Positions 33,764 through 41,255 of a DNA stretch of 64,000 nt are shown in pieces. This DNA is from JBOFBH01 sp051657715 (GTDB lineage Bacteria > Actinomycetota > Actinomycetes > Actinomycetales > Angustibacteraceae): positions 124,001 to 188,000 of the forward strand of contig JBOFLF010000064.1 in assembly GCA_051657715.1 (NCBI GenBank), read 5' to 3'. Positions within the stretch are counted from its first letter, which is position 1. The number at the start of each line of letters is the position of its first letter. The position numbers and the translations under genes were made by a program. Under the pieces are notes generated by a model, which was not told the DNA's origin, did no database searches, and worked only from the letters and a program-made list of their open reading frames with translations.

Positions 33764-35077
33764 GTGATCTCCTGGCCGTCGCCGTCCGTGCCTGCCGTGC
33801 CAGGTCGGTCCGGGGCGATCCACCTGCACGACCCGCGGACCGGCGCGACCGCGGTGGTTCGGCCGGGTCCCACGGCGCTGCTGTACGTCTGCGGGATCAC
33901 CCCGTATGACGCGACCCACCTCGGGCACGCCGCCACCTACGTCACGTTCGACGTGCTCCAGCGGGCCTGGCGGGATGCCGGGCACCGGGTCCGCTACGTG
34001 CAGAACGTCACCGACGTCGACGATCCACTGCTGGAGCGGGCGGATCGGGACGGGGTGCGGTGGGACGAGCTCGCGGCCCAGGAGACGGCGCTGTTCGCGC
34101 AGGACATGACCGCCCTGGCGGTGCTGCCACCCGATGAGCTGGTCGGCGTGGTCGAGTCGATGGATGCGATCGCCCAGGACGTCCGCGCGCTCATGGACGC
34201 CGCAGCCGCCTACCGGGTCTCGATCGGCGATGGACCGGACGACGCAGGCGGAGGCACTGACGGCGGAGGCACTGACGGCCATGCCGATCCGGGGGCCGAC
34301 CTCGGCCGCGACATCTATGCCGACCTGGGGGCGCACCCCAGCTTCGGCGGCGTCTCAGGGTGGGCCACCGATCAGATGCTCGCGGTGTTCGCCGAGCGCG
34401 GTGGCGACCCGGACCGCCCCGGCAAGCGGAACCCGTTGGACCCGTTGCTGTGGCGAGCCGCCCGGCCAGGCGAGCCGTCGTGGGACGCCGAGGGGCTTGG
34501 GGCCGGCCGACCGGGGTGGCACGTGGAGTGCGCGACGATCGCGCTGCGCCACCTGGGGCCGGTGCTGGACGTCCAGGGCGGAGGGACGGACCTGGTCTTC
34601 CCGCACCACGAGATGTCCGCCGCGCACGCCGAGGTGCTCAGCGGCAAGGCGCCGTTCGCCCGGCACTACGTGCACCAGGCGATGGTCGGCCTGGACGGTC
34701 GGAAGATGAGCAAGTCGGCGGGCAACCTGGTGCTTGTCTCCCGGCTCCGCGCCGATGGGCACGACCCGATGGCGATCCGGATGCTGTTGTTGGCGCGTCA
34801 CTACCGCACCCCGTGGTCGTACACCGCCGACCAGCTGGTGGCCGCCGAGCGTCGGCTCGATCGCTGGCGGCGGGCCATGTCCCGCGAGGGCGGTCCTGAC
34901 GTCGAGGCGGTGGTGGTCGCCATCCGGTCCGCGGTGACCGACGACCTGGACACCCCGGCCGCCTTGGACGCGGTGGACAGCTGGGTCGAGCGCCAACTCG
35001 CTGTCGGCGGTCCGGACACCGGCGCCTGCGGCGTCCTGGCCCGCACGGTGGACGCCCTGCTCGGCGTCCGGGTGTGA
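33764..35077 (+). CDS. mshC: Cysteine:1D-myo-inosityl 2-amino-2-deoxy-alpha-D-glucopyranoside ligase
   Basis: 437 residues. The class I aminoacyl-tRNA-synthetase fold has a HIGH-type motif in CGITPYDATHLGHAATY and KMSKS in DGRKMSKSAGNLVL. Zinc and cysteine-binding residues lie in LLYVCGITPYD and in GWHVECATIALRHLG with LVFPHHEMSAAHAE. N-terminal ISWPSPSVPAVPG is characteristic of MshC. It joins cysteine to GlcN-Ins in the third step of mycothiol synthesis, using ATP. The GGGTD repeat at residues ~165-172 is a local 15-bp duplication in a surface loop. GTG start. Confidence 0.95.
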   Translation: MISWPSPSVPAVPGRSGAIHLHDPRTGATAVVRPGPTALLYVCGITPYDATHLGHAATYVTFDVLQRAWRDAGHRVRYVQNVTDVDDPLLERADRDGVRWDELAAQETALFAQDMTALAVLPPDELVGVVESMDAIAQDVRALMDAAAAYRVSIGDGPDDAGGGTDGGGTDGHADPGADLGRDIYADLGAHPSFGGVSGWATDQMLAVFAERGGDPDRPGKRNPLDPLLWRAARPGEPSWDAEGLGAGRPGWHVECATIALRHLGPVLDVQGGGTDLVFPHHEMSAAHAEVLSGKAPFARHYVHQAMVGLDGRKMSKSAGNLVLVSRLRADGHDPMAIRMLLLARHYRTPWSYTADQLVAAERRLDRWRRAMSREGGPDVEAVVVAIRSAVTDDLDTPAALDAVDSWVERQLAVGGPDTGACGVLARTVDALLGVRV

Positions 35078-35120
35078 TCCGGGGCTTCAGCGGTTCAGGC
35101 TCCGGCGTCGCAGCTCGTGC

Positions 35121-36020
35121 TCAGGGGGGTGGTCGTTCGTCGTCGCTGCGACGGCGCAGGTAGCGCTCGAACTCCTTGGCGATCGCCTCGCCGCTGGCCT
35201 CGGGCAGGTCGGTGGTGTCCTTGGCCTGCTCCAGCGCGCGGACGTACTCACCGACCTCGGCGTCACCGTCGGCCAGCTCGTTGACCCCCAGCTCCCAGGC
35301 GTGCGCCTCCTCCACCAGGTCGCTCAGCTGAACCGTCATGTCGAGCAGCTCCTCCAGGCGGCGCAGCAACGCCAGGGTCGCCTTGGGTGACGGCCCGCCG
35401 CCGGCGTAGTGCGGCACCGCCGCCCAGATCGAGATCGCGGGCAGCTCGGCCTGCTGCGCGGCGTCGGCGAACACACCCACGATCCCGGTCGGTCCCTCGT
35501 ACTCGGAGCGCTCGATGCCGTCCTGGCGGAGCATCGACGGGTGCTCGCTGGTCCCGCTGACCGGGATCGGCCGGGTGTGCGGGACGTCGGCCAGCAACGC
35601 CCCCACCGTGATCAGCCCCTGAACCCCGAGCCGATCGGCCGCCTCCAGCAGCTCCAGCACGTACGACCGCCACCGCATCGACGGCTCCACCCCGTCCACC
35701 AGCACCACGTCCCGACGCAGCACCGGGACGTAGGCGTGCAGCAGCCGGGTCGTCGGCCAGGTGATCTGGCGGGTGCCGTCGGCGTCCCGGCCGACGGTGG
35801 GCCGGTTCACCTGGAAGTCGTAGTAGTCCTCCGGGTCCAGCGCCGCGAACGGTTCGGCGTCCCATGCCCGGGCCAGGTACTCCAGGGCGGACGTGGCCGC
35901 TTCACCAGCGTCGTTCCACCCCTCGAAGGCCGCGATCATCACCGGATCGGTCAGCTCGGGCCAACGCGCGAGCTCGATCACCCGCGACCTCCTCCGCCGT
36001 GATCGCTGCCTGTCCGTCAT
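35121..36020 (-). CDS. PAC2 family protein
   Basis: 299 residues. It opens RVIELARWPELTDPVMIAAFEGWNDAGEAA, the first strand-helix of the proteasome assembly chaperone 2 fold, and continues with LITVGALLADVPHTRPIPVSG and TGIVGVFADAAQ. The charged C-terminal helix ends FERYLRRRSDDE. PAC2 proteins are conserved in actinobacteria near mshC/metH, and their role is not settled. The ATG at 36020 is preceded by a GGGGTG site. Its name suggests a link with proteasome assembly, but the actinobacterial proteasome assembles without known chaperones, so I keep the function open. Confidence 0.9.
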   Translation of the reverse strand: MTDRQRSRRRRSRVIELARWPELTDPVMIAAFEGWNDAGEAATSALEYLARAWDAEPFAALDPEDYYDFQVNRPTVGRDADGTRQITWPTTRLLHAYVPVLRRDVVLVDGVEPSMRWRSYVLELLEAADRLGVQGLITVGALLADVPHTRPIPVSGTSEHPSMLRQDGIERSEYEGPTGIVGVFADAAQQAELPAISIWAAVPHYAGGGPSPKATLALLRRLEELLDMTVQLSDLVEEAHAWELGVNELADGDAEVGEYVRALEQAKDTTDLPEASGEAIAKEFERYLRRRSDDERPPP

Positions 36021-36229
36021 CGCACCCCAGCCTAGGACCCCGTCGACGGGGAACCGTCGCAGGGCGGGCATCCGAGCGGGCCGCGGCGCAGCGGTCCAGC
36101 CGCTCGATCGGCGCGCCGTAGACTGGCTGAGGACCGACCGGGCGTCGAGTGACCGACGCCGTCGCTGCCGTCGTTCGGTCGTCTTCGTCGTTCCCGCCGT
36201 CGTTGTCGTTCCTGCCCCGAAGGGCTCCC

Positions 36230-39200
36230 ATGAGCAGCCGCTCCGATCAGTTCCGCACCGTGTTGGCCGAGCGTGTGGTGGTCGCCGACGGCGCCATGGG
36301 CACCATGCTCCAGGCGGCCGACCCCACCCTGGAGGACTTCGAGGGCCACGAGGGCTGCAACGAGGTGCTCAACGTGACCCGCCCGGACGTCGTCCGCGCT
36401 GTGCATGAGGCGTACCTCGAAGTCGGCGTGGACGCCGTCGGCACCAACACGTTCGGCACCAACCACGCCGCGCTCGGCGAATACGGGATCAGCGACCGGA
36501 TCGCTGAGCTGGCCGGTGCCGGCGCGCGGGTCGCCCGGGAGGCCGCGGACGCGTGGAGCACGCCGGACCATCCGCGATTCGTCCTCGGATCGATGGGGCC
36601 GGGCACCAAGCTGCCGTCGTTGGGGCACATGGCGTACGCCGTGCTGCGCGACGCCTATCAGGTGCAGGCCGCCGCGATGGCCGAGGGTGGCGCCGACGTC
36701 CTGCTGATCGAGACCTCGCAGGACCTGCTGCAGACCAAGGCGGCCGTGGTGGGCGCCCAGCGGGCGTTGCGGGAGATCGGCACCGACCTGCCGGTGTTCG
36801 CCCAGGTGACCATCGAGACCACCGGAACCATGCTGCTCGGCAGTGAGATCGGTGCCGCGCTCACCGCGCTGGAGGCGCTCGGCGTCGACGGCATCGGCCT
36901 GAACTGCGCCACCGGCCCGGCGGAGATGAGCGAGCACCTGCGGCACCTGGCCAAGCACGCCCGGGTTCCGCTGACCTGCATGCCGAACGCGGGGCTGCCG
37001 CAGCTGTCCCGGGACGGCGCCTACTACCCGCTGACCCCTGACCAACTGGCTCAGGCGCATGACCGGTTCACTGCTGAGTACGGCCTGGCCCTGGTCGGCG
37101 GCTGCTGCGGGACCACGCCCGAGCACCTGCGCCGGGTGGTGGAGACGGTTCGCGGTCGTGAGGTGGCCCGGCGCCGTCCCCGTCCCGAGCCGGGCGTGGC
37201 GAGCCTGTACCAGCACGTGCCGTTCCGGCAGGACACCGCCTACCTGTCGATCGGGGAGCGGACCAACGCCAATGGCTCCAAGGTGTTCCGCGAGGCGATG
37301 CTCGAGGGCCGCTGGGACGAGTGCGTCGAGATCGCCCGGTCTCAGACCCGGGACGGTGCGCACGTGCTGGACGTGTGCGTCGACTATGTCGGCCGGGATG
37401 GCGCCCAGGACATGCGAGCCCTGCTCGCCCGCCTGGCCACCAGCTCCACCCTGCCGATCATGCTGGACTCCACCGAACCGGCGGTGATCGAGGCGGGGCT
37501 GGAGATGATCGGCGGCCGGGCCGTGGTCAACTCGGTGAACTACGAGGACGGTGACGGACCGGACAGCAGGTTCGCCCGGATGATGCCGGTGGTCCGCGAG
37601 CACGGCGCCGCGGTGGTCGTGATGTGCATCGACGAGCAGGGCCAGGCCCGCACCCGGGAGCACAAGGTCGCGGTGGCCAGCCGCACCATCGACGCCCTGG
37701 TGGAGGAGTGGGGCATGCTCCCGTCCGACATCATCGTCGACACGCTGACCTTCCCGATCGCCACCGGCCAGGAGGAGACCCGCCGGGACGGCGTGGAGAC
37801 CATCGAAGCGATCCGCGAGGTCAAGCGCCGGTACCCGCAGGTGCAGACCACGCTCGGGCTGTCCAACATCTCGTTCGGGCTGAACCCGGCCGCCCGGGCG
37901 GTGCTCAACTCGGTGTTCCTGCACGAGTGCACCAAGGCGGGGCTGGACTCGGCGATCGTGCATGCGGCGAAGATCCTGCCGATGACCGCGATCGAGGACG
38001 AGCAGCGCCAGGTCGCGCTCGACATGGTCTACGACCGGCGCCGGTGGGAGGGACCCGACGGGCCGGCAGGGCCGACCGAGGTGGACGACCGTGCGGACTC
38101 GCCGTCCCAGCAGCTCAGCTACGACCCGCTGCAGCGGTTCCTCGAGTTGTTCGAGGGCGTGGACGCGGTGTCGCTGCGCGCCTCGCGGGCGCAGGAGCTG
38201 GCCGCGCTGCCACTCGGCGAGCGGCTGTCCCGGCGGATCGTGGACGGTGAGCGCAAGGGCTTGGAGGGGGACCTGGACGAGGCTCTCGGCCAGGGGTGGG
38301 CCGCGCTGGACATCATCAACGACCACCTGCTGGAGGGCATGCGGGTGGTCGGCGAGCTGTTCGGCCGCGGCGAGATGCAGCTGCCGTTCGTGTTGCAGTC
38401 CGCCGAGGTGATGAAGGCGGCCGTGGCCCACCTGGAGCCGTACATCGAGGGCGCGCAGGACGGCGAGGGCGGCAGGCGGGGCAAGGCGACCATCGTGCTG
38501 GCCACGGTCAAGGGCGATGTGCACGACATCGGCAAGAACCTCGTCGACATCATCCTGAGCAACAACGGGTACGACGTGGTGAACATCGGCATCAAGCAGC
38601 CGGTCGCCGAGATCCTGCGCGCCGTCGAGGAGCACCGGGCGGACGCGGTCGGGATGAGCGGCCTGCTGGTGAAGTCCACCGTGGTGATGAAGGAGAACCT
38701 GCAGGAGATCAACTCCCGGGGGATCGCCACGGACCTGCCGGTGCTGCTCGGCGGCGCCGCGCTCACCCGCGCCTACGTCGAGGACGACCTCGCGGAGATC
38801 TACCAGGGCGAGGTGCGGTACGCCCGGGACGCGTTCGAGGGCCTGCGGCTGATGGACGCGATCGCCCAGGCGAAGGCGGACCCGTCGACGTCGGTGTCGC
38901 AGACGCTGCCGCCGCTGCGCAAGCGGCGGGTCCGCAAGAGCACCGTCGCGGTCGATGAGCCGCTGGCGGAGACCAACCAGCGGTCCGACGTCACCACCGA
39001 CGTCCCGGTGCCGACGCCGCCGTTCTGGGGCACCCGGGTGGTCAAGGGCATCGCGCTCGCCGACTACGCCGCCTACCTGGACGAGCGGGCCACGTTCCTC
39101 GGCCAGTGGGGGCTCAAGGGCAGCCGGGGCGACGGTCCGTCGTACGAGGAGCTGGTAGAGACCGAGGGCCGGCCGCGGCTGCGCGCCTGGATGGACCGGA

Positions 39201-39811
39201 TCCACACCGACGGGCTGATGGAGGCCGCGGTCGTCTACGGGTACTTCCCGGTGGTCAGCGAGGGCAACGACCTCGTGCTGCTGCACCACGACGGGCCGGA
39301 CGCGGGGCAGGAACGAGCCCGGTTCAGCTTCCCGCGGCAGCGGCGGGACCGCCGGCTTTGCCTGGCGGACTTCTTCCGGTCCCGTGAGTCCGGCGAGACC
39401 GACGTCCTGGCGATGCAGCTGGTCACCATGGGCTCCGCGGTGGCGATCCGGGCGAACGAGCTGTACGCGGCGAACGCCTACCGGGACTACCTCGAGCTGC
39501 ACGGCCTGTCGGTCCAGCTGACCGAGGCGCTGGCCGAGCTGTGGCACGCGCGGGTCCGGGAGGAGCTCGGCCTGGGCGGCGAGGACACCGCTGAGCTGGA
39601 CGGCATCCTGCGCCAGGGGTACCGGGGCTCGCGGTACTCGTTCGGCTACCCGGCCTGCCCGGAGCTGGAGGACCGGCGCACCCTCGTCGAGCTGCTGGAC
39701 CCGTCCCGGATCGGCGTCACGCTGTCGGACGAGCTGCAGCTGCACCCCGAGCAGTCCACCGACGCGATCGTCGTGCACCACCCGCAGGCCAAGTACTTCA
39801 ATGCCACCTGA
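36230..39811 (+). CDS. metH: Cobalamin-dependent methionine synthase
   Basis: 1193 residues, the full four-module enzyme. The homocysteine barrel starts VVADGAMGTMLQAAD, with zinc Cys residues in VGGCCGTTPEHLR. The pterin-binding barrel has SIGERTNANGSKVFREA and IMLDSTEPAVIEAGLEM. The cobalamin domain holds the ligand motif VKGDVHDIGKNLVDIIL (His ligand). The AdoMet reactivation domain contains YRGSRYSFGYPACPELEDR. It methylates homocysteine from methyl-tetrahydrofolate. The ATG at 36230 is the family start. No cobalamin riboswitch is recognisable in the 209-bp leader. Confidence 0.96.
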   Translation: MSSRSDQFRTVLAERVVVADGAMGTMLQAADPTLEDFEGHEGCNEVLNVTRPDVVRAVHEAYLEVGVDAVGTNTFGTNHAALGEYGISDRIAELAGAGARVAREAADAWSTPDHPRFVLGSMGPGTKLPSLGHMAYAVLRDAYQVQAAAMAEGGADVLLIETSQDLLQTKAAVVGAQRALREIGTDLPVFAQVTIETTGTMLLGSEIGAALTALEALGVDGIGLNCATGPAEMSEHLRHLAKHARVPLTCMPNAGLPQLSRDGAYYPLTPDQLAQAHDRFTAEYGLALVGGCCGTTPEHLRRVVETVRGREVARRRPRPEPGVASLYQHVPFRQDTAYLSIGERTNANGSKVFREAMLEGRWDECVEIARSQTRDGAHVLDVCVDYVGRDGAQDMRALLARLATSSTLPIMLDSTEPAVIEAGLEMIGGRAVVNSVNYEDGDGPDSRFARMMPVVREHGAAVVVMCIDEQGQARTREHKVAVASRTIDALVEEWGMLPSDIIVDTLTFPIATGQEETRRDGVETIEAIREVKRRYPQVQTTLGLSNISFGLNPAARAVLNSVFLHECTKAGLDSAIVHAAKILPMTAIEDEQRQVALDMVYDRRRWEGPDGPAGPTEVDDRADSPSQQLSYDPLQRFLELFEGVDAVSLRASRAQELAALPLGERLSRRIVDGERKGLEGDLDEALGQGWAALDIINDHLLEGMRVVGELFGRGEMQLPFVLQSAEVMKAAVAHLEPYIEGAQDGEGGRRGKATIVLATVKGDVHDIGKNLVDIILSNNGYDVVNIGIKQPVAEILRAVEEHRADAVGMSGLLVKSTVVMKENLQEINSRGIATDLPVLLGGAALTRAYVEDDLAEIYQGEVRYARDAFEGLRLMDAIAQAKADPSTSVSQTLPPLRKRRVRKSTVAVDEPLAETNQRSDVTTDVPVPTPPFWGTRVVKGIALADYAAYLDERATFLGQWGLKGSRGDGPSYEELVETEGRPRLRAWMDRIHTDGLMEAAVVYGYFPVVSEGNDLVLLHHDGPDAGQERARFSFPRQRRDRRLCLADFFRSRESGETDVLAMQLVTMGSAVAIRANELYAANAYRDYLELHGLSVQLTEALAELWHARVREELGLGGEDTAELDGILRQGYRGSRYSFGYPACPELEDRRTLVELLDPSRIGVTLSDELQLHPEQSTDAIVVHHPQAKYFNAT

Positions 39812-40643
39812 TCCTGCACGGGCGAACATTCCGTCCACGCAGGTGGGTGACGCGTATGGGGGCATGCCGTCCGCTGAGACGGGGCCGCGGGCGGCCCGCT
39901 CACCCGCGAGGTCGGTGGCGTGCACGCCCCTGCCGTCCGCAGTGCTGTGGGACATGGACGGCACGCTCGTCGACACCGAGTCGTACTGGATGGCAGCCGA
40001 GCGCGAGCTGGTCGAACGCCACGGCGGGACCTGGTCGGCGGCACACGGCGAGCAGCTGGTCGGACTCGACCTGCTGCTCGCCGCCGAGTACATCCGTCGG
40101 CACGGGCCGGTTCCGCTGGAGCCGGAACGCATCGTGCGGGAGCTGCTGGCTGTGGTCGTCGTACGGTTTCGGGAGCAGGTGCCCTGGCGGCCAGGGGCTC
40201 GGGAGCTGCTGACCGCGCTGCGTGCCACCGGTGTGCCGTGCGCCCTGGTCACCATGTCGTGGACGGAGCTGGCCGACGAGCTGGTCGCGGCGCTGCCGCC
40301 TGGCACGTTCGACGCGGTGGTCACCGGGGACGTGGTGCGCCGCGGCAAGCCGCACCCCGATCCCTACCTGATGGCTACGACCCGGTTGGGGGTCGATCCG
40401 GCTCAGTGCCTAGCCGTCGAGGACTCGGTCCCCGGCGTGACCAGTGCCCTCGCCGCGGGCATCCCGACGTTGGTGGTGCCGAACGTCGTGGACGTCCCTG
40501 CGCTCCCGGGCCTGCGCCGCGCCGACACCCTCGTCGGTCTGACACCGGCGGCCCTCGGCGACATCGCTGCTGGAATCACCCGCCTCGGCTCACGGCCGCG
40601 AGGCATTCGATCGGGTCATGGCATTACCTCAGCTCTCGAGTAG
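39801..40643 (+). CDS. HAD superfamily hydrolase (phosphatase-like)
   Basis: 280 residues with HAD motif I VLWDMDGTLVDTE near residue 51, motif II ALVTMSW, motif III KPHPDPY with the Lys in RRGKPHP, and motif IV LAVEDSVPGVTSAL. The helical cap between I and II suggests a beta-phosphoglucomutase-like small-molecule phosphatase. The start ATG overlaps metH by 11 bp, and in M. tuberculosis a HAD gene also follows metH. The first ~45 residues are low complexity, so an internal start at 39864 is possible. The 3' end overlaps the convergent vapC by 28 bp. Confidence 0.88.
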   Translation: MPPDPARANIPSTQVGDAYGGMPSAETGPRAARSPARSVACTPLPSAVLWDMDGTLVDTESYWMAAERELVERHGGTWSAAHGEQLVGLDLLLAAEYIRRHGPVPLEPERIVRELLAVVVVRFREQVPWRPGARELLTALRATGVPCALVTMSWTELADELVAALPPGTFDAVVTGDVVRRGKPHPDPYLMATTRLGVDPAQCLAVEDSVPGVTSALAAGIPTLVVPNVVDVPALPGLRRADTLVGLTPAALGDIAAGITRLGSRPRGIRSGHGITSALE

Positions 40644-41017
40644 GCGCGCGCGAGCCTGCCGTCGGTGGTGAGCAGTGGCACCTGCAGCTGCTCGGCCAGT
40701 TCGACGTAGAGCGAGTCGGTGAGCCGCAACCGGTCTCGGCGAGCCCAGGCCCCGGCCATCAGTGGGCCGAGGCCATGGCGCTGGACGGCCGCGTCCCGCT
40801 GTAGCTCCACACACCTGCTCACCCTCCGGACGGACAGCACACCAGCGCGCTGCAAACGGCCCAGGGCGGACAGGACCTCTGCATCCACGTGCGCCGGTGC
40901 ATGCAGCTCCTGGCCGGTGAGCCGGGCACGGGCGGCCGGCGCCAGCTCGGTGTCAGCCAGCAGATCGACCAGCACCGACGCGTCGACAACCAGCGCACGG
41001 CTGAACTCAGGCACCAA
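40616..41017 (-). CDS. VapC-type PIN-domain ribonuclease toxin
   Basis: 133 residues. PIN acidic residues are visible: Asp in ALVVDASVLVDLLAD, Glu in APAHVDAEVLSALG, Asp in LRLTDSLYVELAEQL and the fourth in LLTTDGRLARAY. It is predicted to cleave tRNA or rRNA when released from its antitoxin. It overlaps the antitoxin gene by 11 bp. All four key residues are retained, so it should be active. Confidence 0.88.
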   Translation of the reverse strand: MVPEFSRALVVDASVLVDLLADTELAPAARARLTGQELHAPAHVDAEVLSALGRLQRAGVLSVRRVSRCVELQRDAAVQRHGLGPLMAGAWARRDRLRLTDSLYVELAEQLQVPLLTTDGRLARAYSRAEVMP

Positions 41018-41225
41018 ACTCCGCGCGTGCCTCGTCGAGCGCCCTGAGCGCCTGCTGGTGGCCCACCGCTGCTCGACTGGACGGGATGCGCGCCAGCCAG
41101 TCGTCGGTGGCTCGGCGAGCGAGCGCCCTGCCCAGCGCTTCCTGGGTCACCGCCGAGATGTTGAGACGAGCCGCTCGTGCCGCCTCAGCAAGATCATCGG
41201 GAACATAGACATTCACCCGCGCCAT
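41007..41225 (-). CDS. VapB-type ribbon-helix-helix antitoxin
   Basis: 72 residues: MARVNVYVPDDLAEAARAARLNISAVTQEAL is a ribbon-helix-helix DNA-binding domain, followed by a toxin-neutralising tail (LARIPSSRAAVGHQQALRALDEARAEF). The ATG at 41225 is favoured; another at 41231 would add MR. The upstream TGTGTACTCT stretch, only a few bases from the ATG, would allow a leaderless transcript. It should repress its own operon with VapC bound. Confidence 0.83.
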   Translation of the reverse strand: MARVNVYVPDDLAEAARAARLNISAVTQEALGRALARRATDDWLARIPSSRAAVGHQQALRALDEARAEFGA

Positions 41226-41255
41226 GCGCATAGAGTACACACCTACGGGCGAGGC

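Noticed and set aside
35121..36020. PAC2 protein as dedicated proteasome chaperone here
   Set aside because: Fold name alone suggests it; the gene is over 12 kb from the proteasome genes and actinobacterial 20S particles are known to assemble without such a factor.
36021..36229. Cobalamin or SAM riboswitch in front of metH
   Set aside because: I could not find the conserved B12-box or SAM-binding core; the leader is ordinary GC-rich sequence. A covariance-model search would settle it.
36032..40348. 1438-codon open frame on the minus strand
   Set aside because: It lies antisense to metH and the HAD gene, has no recognisable domain, and is His/Arg/Gln-rich as expected from reverse reading of GC-rich coding DNA.
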